From positions 186,001 to 250,000 of the forward strand of contig WYBP01000018.1 in NCBI GenBank assembly GCA_011525845.1: a stretch of DNA of 64,000 nt. The letters run 5' to 3'. Source of the stretch: Gemmatimonadaceae bacterium (lineage in GTDB: Bacteria > Gemmatimonadota > Gemmatimonadetes > Gemmatimonadales > Gemmatimonadaceae). Below, piece after piece: positions 56,106 to 64,000 of the stretch. The position numbers were made by a program, and so were the translations under genes. Within the stretch, counting starts at the first letter, position 1. Every line of letters begins with the position of its first letter. Under the pieces are notes generated by a model. It saw nothing but the letters and a program-made list of their open reading frames with translations. It ran no database searches and was not told the DNA's origin.

Positions 56106-57539
56106 ATGCGCCGCACACTCCTCGCCTCGGCGACCCTCCTCGCGATGGCCGGCTGCAGCCGGCCCCTCGAGCCGGAGGCCGCGATGGTCTCCCAGTGGAT
56201 CCGCACCTGGTACGGTGCGGTGCGGGTGGAGCGCCTCTCCCCGCCGGTCGCCTCGCGGTTGCTCGCCTACGCCACCACGGCGCTCTACGCCGGCATGGCG
56301 GCCACGGACCCGGTGCTGCCGACGCCGGCGGGGAGGTTGAACGGACTCGACGCGCTGCCGGTGCCCGTGCGCCCGCGGGACCACGACGCGACGATCACGG
56401 CGGTGGAGGCGGAGCGGGTCGTCATGGACTCGCTCTTCGCCGAGGCGCTCCCGACCACGCGGGCCTCGCTCGCGCGGCTCGCCGACTCCCTGGTGGAGGC
56501 GCAGGTGGCGCGCGGTGTCTCTGCGCGCACGCGCGCGCGATCAGAAGAGCTCGGGCGCAGCATCGGGCTCGCGATCGTCGCCTGGTCGCGCCGCGATGGG
56601 TTCGACGGCACGCGTGGGCGCCCGTACGTGGCGCCCGTGGGCGAGGCGCTCTGGCGCAACGATGCGCCGGCGAACACCTACGCGACGCAGAACCTCTCCG
56701 GCACGAGCGAGATGGTGGCGCTCGACAACCCGTCGAACCAGTTGCGCCCGGGCGCCGCGAACGACCGGGGCATGATCCTCAGCCGTCCGAAGCCGGCCGA
56801 TGGGCGCGTGCTCCCCGCGGTGAACATGTCCGGCGCCGCGGAGCCGTACTGGGGTGAGCTCCGCCCCTTCGTGCTCGAGCGGTGGGATGCCTGTCCGCTC
56901 CCGACGCCCCCCACCTACTCGGCCGCGCGCGGATCCGAGCTGCGCGCCGCGGCGCAGGAGGTGTACGACGTCAGCCGCGCGCTCACCGACGAGGAGCGCA
57001 CCATCGCACTCTACTGGGCGGACAATGGGGGAGAGACGGGCACCCCGGTGGGGCACTGGCTCTCGATCGCGAGTCTCATCTTCCGCGAGCAGCGCCTCCC
57101 CGGGCCGGTCGCGGCCCGCCTCGCGATGGTGACGGCCGCGGCGCAGGCCGATGCCTTCATCGCCGCCTTCGGCTACAAGTACGCGCTCAACTACCTCCGG
57201 CCGCGCACCTACATCCGCCGCGTGATCGACCCGGCCTGGGAACCGCTCATCCCGACGCCTCCCTTCCCGGAGTATCCGTCCGCGCACTCCACGCAGTCCG
57301 CGGCGGCGGCCACCACGCTCACGGCGTTCGTGGGCGCGCGCGCGTTCGAGGACAGCACGAGCATCTCGATCGGGCACGCGATGCGACGCTTCACCACGCC
57401 GCGCGAGGCCGCCGACGAAGCGGGCCGTTCACGGATCTACGGCGGGATCCACTTCCCCTTCGGTGACCTGAACGGCCGCGCGCTCGGCGCGTGCATCGGC
57501 GCCGCGGTGAACGAGCGCTTCCCCGCGGGCACGCCGTGA
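56106..57539 (+). CDS. Vanadium-haloperoxidase/PAP2-type lipoprotein
   Basis: A 477-residue lipoprotein (lipobox AMAGC). It has the complete metal-oxyanion signature of vanadium haloperoxidases and type 2 acid phosphatases: KYALNYLRP (K-x6-RP), PEYPSAHST (PSGH with Ala for Gly) and SRIYGGIHF (SR-x5-H). The K, R, S, H, R and catalytic H residues are kept. It may oxidise halides with peroxide, or hydrolyse phosphate esters; the active-site set serves both. Its stop overlaps the next gene (GTGA), so haloperoxidase and the large FG-GAP protein are coupled. Confidence 0.87.
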   Translation: MRRTLLASATLLAMAGCSRPLEPEAAMVSQWIRTWYGAVRVERLSPPVASRLLAYATTALYAGMAATDPVLPTPAGRLNGLDALPVPVRPRDHDATITAVEAERVVMDSLFAEALPTTRASLARLADSLVEAQVARGVSARTRARSEELGRSIGLAIVAWSRRDGFDGTRGRPYVAPVGEALWRNDAPANTYATQNLSGTSEMVALDNPSNQLRPGAANDRGMILSRPKPADGRVLPAVNMSGAAEPYWGELRPFVLERWDACPLPTPPTYSAARGSELRAAAQEVYDVSRALTDEERTIALYWADNGGETGTPVGHWLSIASLIFREQRLPGPVAARLAMVTAAAQADAFIAAFGYKYALNYLRPRTYIRRVIDPAWEPLIPTPPFPEYPSAHSTQSAAAATTLTAFVGARAFEDSTSISIGHAMRRFTTPREAADEAGRSRIYGGIHFPFGDLNGRALGACIGAAVNERFPAGTP

Positions 57540-60500
57540 ACGCTCCGGCGAGTGCGGGCGGCGTCGCCCGGCGGCGCTCCGCGATCATCGCCGGCTTCCT
57601 CACCGCCACCCTCGCACTCGGGGGCGCGGCGTGCGCCGGACCGGACGCGGAACCCGGGCCATGGCTGGAGGGGGCAGGGTACCGGTGGCGCCAGCTTCCC
57701 GCGCACACGAGCGGCACCGGCTTCACCGAGTTGCAGGGGCGGCGCAGCGGCGTGGTGTTCACCAATGACGTGAACGACTCGCTGCTGGTGGGGAACCGGA
57801 TCCTCGGGCAGGGCGCCGGCGTCGCGCTCGGCGACGTGGATGGCGACGGCCGCGTTGACATCTTCCTCGCGCGCACCGAAGGATGCAACGCGCTCTACCG
57901 CAACCTCGGCGGCTTCCGCTTCGAGGAGATCACGGATTCGGCCGGCGTCGGCGCCTGCGACCGGTACTCGACGGGCGCCGCGTTCGCGGACCTCGACGGC
58001 GACGGTGACCTCGACCTGGTGCTCGTCGCCACCACGGGTCCGAACGCCGTCTTCCTGAACGATGGCGCGGCGCGCTTCACCGAGCGCCGCGACCTCGGCC
58101 TGAACCCCGAGGGGCGGGGCGGGACCACGCTGGCGATCGCCGACAGCGACGGCGATGGGTGGCTCGACCTGTACGTCGCGAACTACAAGGCGTACAACAT
58201 CGACGACTCGATCCCCCCGCAGCGGCGCGCCTTCAACCAGATGGTGCGCCAGGTGTCCCCGGGGCAGTGGGTCGTGGTCCCCGAGCATGCCCGCGACTAC
58301 AAGGTGGTCCTGCGCCCCGACCTTGGCGGGCTGCGCCTCACGCAGCGCTCGGCGCCGGACGAGTTCTACCGGAACGTCGCGGGGCGGCTCGAGCAGGTGC
58401 CGTTCACGGGCGGGCGTTTCCTCGATGCGGATGGCAAGCCGCTCGCCCAGGTGCCGGAGTCGTTCGCGCTGGGGGCCCGCTTCGCGGACCTCGACGGCGA
58501 CGGCGCGCCAGAGCTCTTCGTCGCGAACGACTTCGAGGACACCGACCTCCTCTTCCGCAATGACGGCCGGGGGACCTTCCGCCTCGCGGACTGGCGCGCC
58601 CTGCGCCAGATGAGCAACTCCTCGATGGGCGTGGACATCGCGGACGTGAACGGCGACGGGCGCCCGGACCTCTTCGAGGTGGACATGCTCGGCGACCCGC
58701 GCCGGGTGAAGACGCAGATCCCCACGCACAGCGCCTTCCCGAAGCTCCCCGGCGAGGGGGAACTCGCGCTCCAGCAGCAGCGGAACACCCTCTTCCTCAA
58801 CCGCGGCGACGGGACCTTCGCGGAGGCGGCCGCCGCGGCGGGAGTGCAGGCGAGCGGCTGGTCGTGGGGCGCGATGTTCATGGATGTCGACCTCGACGGA
58901 TGGCAGGACATCCTGGTGACCAACGGGCACCTCTGGGACATCATGGACGCGGACGTGCTGGAGCGCCTCCAGAACAGCCTCACCGAGGTGCCCTGGCAGC
59001 GCGTGCGCTGGGAGTTCCCCGAGTTGCGCATCCGGAACCTGGCGTTCCGGAATCGCGGGGACGGCACCTTCGAGCCGTCGGGCGCTGCGTGGAGGTTCGG
59101 CACTGCCGAGGACATCTCACACGGCCTCGCCGCGGCCGACCTCGACGGCGACGGCGACCTCGACGTCGTGGTGAACCGGCTGCGCTCTCCCGCGCTCGTG
59201 CTGCGCAACGAGGCATCGGCGTCGCGCGTCTCCGTGCGTCTCGTGGGGCGCGCGCCGAACACGAGTGCCGTGGGCGCGAACATCCGGTTGGTCCCGGCCT
59301 CCGGCCCGGCGCAGACACGCGAGGTGGTGGCGGGCGGGCTCTACCTATCGCATAGCGACCACCTGGCGTCGTTCGCCCTGGGCGCCGCCGACTCCGCCAC
59401 GCTCGAGGTGACCTGGCGCGACGGGTCGCGCACCACGATCTCCGACGTGCGCGCGGATCGGCACTACGAGATCCGCCAGGACTCCGCCGCCGCGCCGCCG
59501 CGTTCTCCCGTGGGGCCCGTGCCGCAGCCCCTCTTCGTGGACGCCACGAGCGAGCTCGGCGGGCACCGGCACGTGGACCCGATGTTCGATGACTGGGAGC
59601 GCCAGTTCCTGCTCCCCAACTCGCTCTCGCAGCTCGGTCCCGGCATCACCTGGTTCGACTTCGACCGCGATGGCGACGAGGACCTGCTCGTCGGGGCGGG
59701 CCGCGGCGGGCGGCTCGGCGTGTTCCGGAACGACCGCGGGCGCCTGCGCGCCGAGGAAGGGGCGGGCCCCGTGGCCGCGGCGGACCTCACGACGATCCTC
59801 GGGCTGCCGGAGTCCGGCGGCACGCGGATCCTCATGGGGGTCTCCGGCTGGGAGGGTGCGCCCGTCTCGCAGGTGGTGGCAATCCGCGGCGGTGCGCGCG
59901 TGGACGGTGAGGTGCGGGCCGTCGTACCGGTCGGCACCTCGGCCACCGGTCCCCTCGCTCTCGCCGACTACGACGCCGACGGCGACCTCGACCTCTTTGT
60001 GGGCGGGCGCGCGGTGCCGGGACGCTATCCCGTGCCGGCGAGCTCGGCGCTCTACCGCAACGACGATGGGGCGTTCTCGCTCGACACGGCGAACAGCGCG
60101 CTCCTGCGCGAGGTGGGGCTGGTGTCGGCCGCGCTCTTCACCGACCTCGACGGCGACGGCCGCCCGGATCTCGTGCTCGCACTGGAGTGGGGGCCGGTCA
60201 CCGTCCTCCTGAACGACGGGGCCCGGTTCCGTCGCGCGCCTGCGGCGTGGGGTTTCGGCCGGCTCACGAGCCGCTGGATCGGCGTGGCGTCCGGTGACCT
60301 CGACGGCGACGGGCGGATGGACCTCGTCGCGACGAGCTGGGGGCGCAACACCCTGACGCCGGCGGACAGCGCGAACCCGCTCCTGCTCTACTACGGCCGC
60401 CTTGGCGCCAGCGCGAGCGAGGAGATGCTGCTCGCTCGATTCGACGCGCGCATCGGGGGTCCCGCTCCGCTCAACAGCTATCCGCGCGTGCGCCAGGCCA

Positions 60501-61258
60501 TCCCGGACCTCGCCACGCGCGTGCGGTCGTTCGCGGCGTACGCAGACGCGTCGGTGGAGACCGTGCTCGGGCCGGCACTCGCGCGCGCCTCGCGCGCTTC
60601 CGCGGCGACGCTCGACCACACCGTGTTCCTGAATCGCGGCACCGGCTTCGAGGCGCGCCCGCTCCCGGCCGAGGCGCAGCTCGCTCCGGCATCGTACGCG
60701 GGCATCGCGGACTTCGACGGCGACGGGCGCGAGGACCTCTTCCTCAGCCAGAACTTCTTCCCCACGGCGGTCGGACTCCCGCGCTACGACAGCGGACGCG
60801 GCCTCCTGCTCCTCGGCGACGGCGCGGGTGCGCTCACTCCGATGGCGGGCGCGCGTTCGGGGATCGCGGTCTACGGCGACCAGCGGGGAGCCGCGTACGC
60901 GGACATCGACGGCGACGGCCGGCTCGACCTCGCCGTCTCGCAGAACGCGGATCGCACGCGCCTCTTCCGGAACCGTGCGGCGACCCCGGGTCTCCGGGTC
61001 CGCCTGCGCGGGCCCGCCTCCAATCCCGACGGTGTCGGCGCGCAGCTCCGGCTGGTCTACGCGGACGGCATGGGGCCCGTGCGGGAGGTGCAGCGCGGCT
61101 CGGGCTACTGGTCCGGCAACGGCGCGGTGCAGGTGCTCGGGCTGCGGGGCGCGCCCGTCGCCGTGTGGGTGCGATGGCCCGGCGGCACGGAGTCGCGGGT
61201 GGCGGTCCCGGCCGGCGCGCGCGAGGTCACCGTCTCGCGCGAGGTCGCGCGCGAGTGA
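57536..61258 (+). CDS. Large FG-GAP/VCBS lipoprotein with two ASPIC/UnbV domains, copy B
   Basis: A 1240-residue lipoprotein (lipobox LGGAAC). Two CRTAC1-like halves follow each other. The first has FG-GAP repeats (LGDVDGDGRVDIFL, FADLDGDGDLDLVL, IADSDGDGWLDLYV, DVNGDGRPDLFE) and an ASPIC/UnbV domain near residues 565-640. The second has repeats (FDFDRDGDEDLLV, LADYDADGDLDLFV, DLDGDGRPDLVL, DIDGDGRLDLAV) and a second ASPIC/UnbV at the end (GAQLRLVYADGMGPVREVQ). It should be a large surface-exposed calcium-dependent binding protein. GTG 57536 overlaps the haloperoxidase stop. Internal duplication is clear. Confidence 0.92.
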   Translation: MNAPASAGGVARRRSAIIAGFLTATLALGGAACAGPDAEPGPWLEGAGYRWRQLPAHTSGTGFTELQGRRSGVVFTNDVNDSLLVGNRILGQGAGVALGDVDGDGRVDIFLARTEGCNALYRNLGGFRFEEITDSAGVGACDRYSTGAAFADLDGDGDLDLVLVATTGPNAVFLNDGAARFTERRDLGLNPEGRGGTTLAIADSDGDGWLDLYVANYKAYNIDDSIPPQRRAFNQMVRQVSPGQWVVVPEHARDYKVVLRPDLGGLRLTQRSAPDEFYRNVAGRLEQVPFTGGRFLDADGKPLAQVPESFALGARFADLDGDGAPELFVANDFEDTDLLFRNDGRGTFRLADWRALRQMSNSSMGVDIADVNGDGRPDLFEVDMLGDPRRVKTQIPTHSAFPKLPGEGELALQQQRNTLFLNRGDGTFAEAAAAAGVQASGWSWGAMFMDVDLDGWQDILVTNGHLWDIMDADVLERLQNSLTEVPWQRVRWEFPELRIRNLAFRNRGDGTFEPSGAAWRFGTAEDISHGLAAADLDGDGDLDVVVNRLRSPALVLRNEASASRVSVRLVGRAPNTSAVGANIRLVPASGPAQTREVVAGGLYLSHSDHLASFALGAADSATLEVTWRDGSRTTISDVRADRHYEIRQDSAAAPPRSPVGPVPQPLFVDATSELGGHRHVDPMFDDWERQFLLPNSLSQLGPGITWFDFDRDGDEDLLVGAGRGGRLGVFRNDRGRLRAEEGAGPVAAADLTTILGLPESGGTRILMGVSGWEGAPVSQVVAIRGGARVDGEVRAVVPVGTSATGPLALADYDADGDLDLFVGGRAVPGRYPVPASSALYRNDDGAFSLDTANSALLREVGLVSAALFTDLDGDGRPDLVLALEWGPVTVLLNDGARFRRAPAAWGFGRLTSRWIGVASGDLDGDGRMDLVATSWGRNTLTPADSANPLLLYYGRLGASASEEMLLARFDARIGGPAPLNSYPRVRQAIPDLATRVRSFAAYADASVETVLGPALARASRASAATLDHTVFLNRGTGFEARPLPAEAQLAPASYAGIADFDGDGREDLFLSQNFFPTAVGLPRYDSGRGLLLLGDGAGALTPMAGARSGIAVYGDQRGAAYADIDGDGRLDLAVSQNADRTRLFRNRAATPGLRVRLRGPASNPDGVGAQLRLVYADGMGPVREVQRGSGYWSGNGAVQVLGLRGAPVAVWVRWPGGTESRVAVPAGAREVTVSREVARE

Positions 61259-61271
61259 GCCGCGGTGACGC

Positions 61272-62078
61272 TCAGGGGGTCCCGGGGACGCGCGACCAGA
61301 TCACGATGGTGCCGCAGCGGGTGGAGATGGTGCCGGCCGCCGCGCTGAACTGGAACGGGGTCGTCGCCGAGCTGCGGTAGAGCTCGATCGCCTCGACCGT
61401 GTTCGCGGGGATGTCGTCGATCTCCATCCCGCGCGCGCGTTGCCCGTCGATCCAGATCTCCGGCGCGCAGTTCCGCTCGCGGCCGGCGAAGGCCGCGAAG
61501 CGCACGCCATAGGAGCCGTTCGCGAGGCGGACCAGGTGCACGCCCCGCTGGCCGCGCATCACGTCGCTCAGCCGCAGCGTGTTCCGCTTGACGATGTCCT
61601 CGCGCGTCACGAACACGCCGAGCCCCGCCGCCCGCCGGTCCTCGAACGAGCCGAACCCCATCGCGGAGCGCAGGTCGGTCGCGCCGACCTCGACGCTCTC
61701 CAGCATCTGCGCGGAGGCGTCGAGCAGCACGAGGAGCGTGTCGCCGCGCAGCTCGGGGCCCGAGAGCAGCGTGCTCACCGGGCTGAATCCGAGGCGCCGG
61801 ACGCTGATCGTGAGCGTGTCACGCCGCGTGGCGACGATGCGGAAGCGGCCGAGGGAGTCGGTGCGGGTGGAAGCGGCGCCCACCACGATCACCGCGTCCG
61901 GGATCACGACGCCGTTCGTCGAGCGCACCACCCCCGTCATCTCCCACGGTGTCGCTGCGGCCTGGCCCAGCGCGGGGCCCGCGGAGAGCGCCACGGCGAA
62001 GGCCAGGCCGAGCGCGCGTACGACGCGCCCGGCGCGGCCCGACGGGCCCACCCCTGGATTCGCACGGCGACGCGGCAT
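61272..62078 (-). CDS. Exported carboxypeptidase-regulatory-like/TonB-plug protein without barrel
   Basis: A 268-residue exported protein. The signal peptide lies at about residues 18-40 (ALGLAFAVALSAGPALGQA). A carboxypeptidase-regulatory-like domain (MTGVVRSTNGVVIPDAVIVV, SLGRFRIVATRRDTLTISVR) and a TonB-plug-like region (ITKRD-type VTREDIVKRNTLRLSDVMRG, APEIWIDGQRARGMEIDDIP, VEAIELYRSSATTPFQFSAA) follow, then a stop where a barrel would begin. TLSDVMRG and CGTIVIW are typical of the family. Such plug-only proteins are found in Gemmatimonadota and other phyla; they are not simple truncations because the gene ends cleanly. The function is unknown. Confidence 0.78.
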   Translation of the reverse strand: MPRRRANPGVGPSGRAGRVVRALGLAFAVALSAGPALGQAAATPWEMTGVVRSTNGVVIPDAVIVVGAASTRTDSLGRFRIVATRRDTLTISVRRLGFSPVSTLLSGPELRGDTLLVLLDASAQMLESVEVGATDLRSAMGFGSFEDRRAAGLGVFVTREDIVKRNTLRLSDVMRGQRGVHLVRLANGSYGVRFAAFAGRERNCAPEIWIDGQRARGMEIDDIPANTVEAIELYRSSATTPFQFSAAAGTISTRCGTIVIWSRVPGTP

Positions 62079-62181
62079 CCATCAGTATGCGGGTCGCCCC
62101 GAATCGGCCGCAAGCACAAGGGGCGTGTGCGGGACGGCTTGCCTGCTTCCGCGAGCGGCGTGGCGCGGGGAGCCGCGGCGC

Positions 62182-64000
62182 GTGCATCTTGCGCCGGTGA
62201 CGAATCCCGGGGCAGGACGGCGCGAATGGGTCTTCCGCGCGCTGCTGGTAGCCATACCCGTCCTCGTGCTGTCGGCGCTCGAGGTCGCGGCGCGGATCGG
62301 CTGGCGCGACGGCGCACTGCCGGCGTTCACCGAGGTTCCGGGGCAGGGTGGGCGCTGGCTCGTGGCGAACCCGGTGCTGGCGGCGCGCTGGTTCCCGGCG
62401 GAACGGAACCCGCCCAGCACGAGCCCCGAGTTCTTCGCTGCCCGCAAGCCGGAGAAGGGCTTCCGCGTGATCGTGCTCGGCGAGTCGGCCGCGCAGGGCT
62501 TCCCCTATCCCCGCACCGGAGCGTTCTCGCGCGTGGTGGCCGAGGTGCTGCGCGACGCGCTCCCGGGTGACTCGGTGGAGGTGGTGAACCTCGCCATCGC
62601 CGCGACCAACAGCTATGCGATGCTCGACGTCGTGGACGAGGTCATCGCGCAGCGTCCCGACGCGGTGCTCTACTATGGTGGGCACAACGAGTACTACGGT
62701 GCGCTCGGGGTGGGCTCCACGGTGCGACTGGCGGCGGCCCCCGCACTCACGCGGGCATTCCTCCTGATGCAGCGCTCGCGCGCGCTCCGGCTCGCGAACC
62801 GCTGGATCGCGCGCTGGCGCGCCGGAGGGCCGGTCGAGGGCGACGCCGGAGCGGCCGCGAGCTTCATGGAAGCGGTCGCCGCCGACCGCGACCTCGTGCT
62901 GGACGGGGACCGGTACCGGGCGGGCGTCGCGCAGTACGAGGGGAACCTGCGTCGCATCGTGCGGCGGCTGCGCGCGGCCGGCGTGGCCGTGTACGTCGGC
63001 AGCGTCGTCAGCAACCTGCGGGACCAGCCGCCCTTCGTCACGGACGAGAATGCGCCCGCGCGGGAGGCCTTCGCCGCGGCGCGCGCGGCGGCGGATGCGG
63101 GGGACAGCGCCGTGGCGCGGGCGGGGTTCGCGCGCGCGCGCGACCTCGATGTCATCCGCTTCCGCGCGCCGGCGGCCTTCACCGAGGTCGCACGCCGCGT
63201 CGCCGAGGAGGAGGGGGCGACCTACGTCCCGGTCGCGGAGCGCTTCGCGGAGGCCTCGCCGGGCGGCGTGCCCGGGGCCGAACTGCTGCTCGAGCATGTG
63301 CACCCGAATCGCGACGGGCAGCTGCTGCTCGCACGCGCGTTCTGGGAGTCGATGCGCAATGCCGCCCCCGCGGGCGTCACGTTCGACACGTCGCGCCTCG
63401 CCTCGTGGCAGGAGTACGATGTGCGGCGCGCGCTCACGAGCGTCGACGAGCGGATCGCGGCACATCGCGTGGCGGCGCTCACCGCGCGCTGGCCCTTCCG
63501 TGCGGTGGATGCCCAGCTCGACTACCGCGCCTCGTACCGGCCCACGGATCCGGTCGACTCGATCGCGTTCATGGCCTCGGCGGGAGCGATGCCCTGGGAG
63601 ATCGCGAAGATCTCCGCCGCCCGCTGGCACGAGGCCGCGGGCGCGATCCCCGCGGCGGTGGCCGAGTACCGCGGACTCGGGATCGACCAGCCCGCGCTGG
63701 AGGCGCCCTGGCGGCTCGCGGGGACGCTGCTCGCGCGCGCGGGCCGGCTCGCGGACGCGGATTCGCTGCTGGCGACCGCCATGGCGCGGCAGCCCACGGT
63801 CGCGGCGGGGCTCCTCCGGGCCCGCATCGCGGCGCAGGAGCGGGACTGGCCGCGCGCGATCCTCCGGCTGCGTGAGGTGCTCGTGCTCGAACCCTCGCAC
63901 GTGGAGGCGCTCTACCAGCTCTCGCTCGCGCAGGCGCTCGCGGGGGATGCCGAAGGTGCACGCGCCACCGCCGCGCGGCTCGCGCGCATCGCGCCGAACT
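62182..64000 (+). CDS. SGNH-hydrolase-like membrane protein with TPR, cut by window end
   Basis: The frame is open to the last base, so the gene continues outside. An N-terminal membrane segment (FRALLVAIPVLVLSALEVAA) is followed by an SGNH/GDSL-like domain: block I VIVLGESAAQGFPYP with the nucleophile Ser, block III YYGGHNEYYGALG (Asn), and block V EHVHPNRDGQ (His). The C-terminal part has TPR-like repeats (WEIAKISAARWHEAAGAIPA, LLRARIAAQERDWPRAILRL). The family includes esterases and acyl-transfer enzymes acting on glycans. I chose GTG 62182 (GGGGAG nine bases before); GTG 62197 is an alternative. Confidence 0.8.
   Translation, partial: MHLAPVTNPGAGRREWVFRALLVAIPVLVLSALEVAARIGWRDGALPAFTEVPGQGGRWLVANPVLAARWFPAERNPPSTSPEFFAARKPEKGFRVIVLGESAAQGFPYPRTGAFSRVVAEVLRDALPGDSVEVVNLAIAATNSYAMLDVVDEVIAQRPDAVLYYGGHNEYYGALGVGSTVRLAAAPALTRAFLLMQRSRALRLANRWIARWRAGGPVEGDAGAAASFMEAVAADRDLVLDGDRYRAGVAQYEGNLRRIVRRLRAAGVAVYVGSVVSNLRDQPPFVTDENAPAREAFAAARAAADAGDSAVARAGFARARDLDVIRFRAPAAFTEVARRVAEEEGATYVPVAERFAEASPGGVPGAELLLEHVHPNRDGQLLLARAFWESMRNAAPAGVTFDTSRLASWQEYDVRRALTSVDERIAAHRVAALTARWPFRAVDAQLDYRASYRPTDPVDSIAFMASAGAMPWEIAKISAARWHEAAGAIPAAVAEYRGLGIDQPALEAPWRLAGTLLARAGRLADADSLLATAMARQPTVAAGLLRARIAAQERDWPRAILRLREVLVLEPSHVEALYQLSLAQALAGDAEGARATAARLARIAPN

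Overview
The window looks like a piece of chromosome from a member of the Gemmatimonadota (Gemmatimonas-like). Base composition is GC-rich throughout (about 70% by eye). The envelope genes indicate a Gram-negative cell: a Kdo transferase, an Omp85-type barrel, a SusC/SusD pair, many lipoproteins with clear lipoboxes, and an MlaF-type ABC ATPase. The mix of Bacteroidetes-like SusC/SusD and ASPIC/UnbV proteins with an otherwise non-Bacteroidetes gene set fits that phylum. The assignment is inference; no rRNA gene is present to settle it.

Layout. 1-6 kb: an HNH nuclease cut by the window edge, a DUF4390 secreted protein, an Omp85-like barrel, and a three-gene NtrY/NtrC-type two-component module. 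6-11 kb: a NYN/OST-HTH RNA-binding protein, then a threonine-to-glycine operon (tdh, kbl) followed by a rhodanese. 11-18.5 kb: two tandem paralogous membrane histidine kinases and a lone NAD-type formate dehydrogenase catalytic chain. 18.6-24.6 kb: a translationally coupled tldD-pmbA-tldD-pmbA cluster in which only the TldD chains carry Tat signals. 24.7 kb: a 21-residue Lys/Ala peptide gene with a strong promoter, Shine-Dalgarno and terminator. 25-31.7 kb: housekeeping genes (fpg, rlmI, aroH, mltG, ruvX, rho). 31.7-36 kb: six tRNA genes, a sigma-like/FecR fusion and a TPR protein. 36-39 kb: an RpoD-like sigma factor, mlaF, a Nudix hydrolase and an AraC-like regulator. 39-43.5 kb: a partial ATP synthase operon (atpA, atpG, atpD, atpC only) with a CRP-like palindrome over its promoter. 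43.5-46.4 kb: a small barrel protein, waaA and a DsbA-like lipoprotein. 46.8-61.3 kb: a long envelope locus of SusC, SusD, three lipoproteins of unassigned or DUF function, two FG-GAP/ASPIC-UnbV lipoproteins and a vanadium-haloperoxidase-type lipoprotein. 61.3-64 kb: a TonB-plug-only protein and an SGNH-hydrolase/TPR protein running off the window.

Three things stand out. First, a dispersed palindromic element whose arms start with CGGCAGATGTGAGATGGGAG sits exactly at gene ends at four loci, with a degenerate fifth, and often encloses a terminator hairpin. Second, the tiny basic peptide gene is transcribed from a TTGACA-N17-TATTGA promoter placed inside the locally AT-rich 3' end of the preceding protease gene. 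Third, the SusCD/haloperoxidase/ASPIC-UnbV locus looks like a coherent surface uptake or modification system with no obvious substrate.
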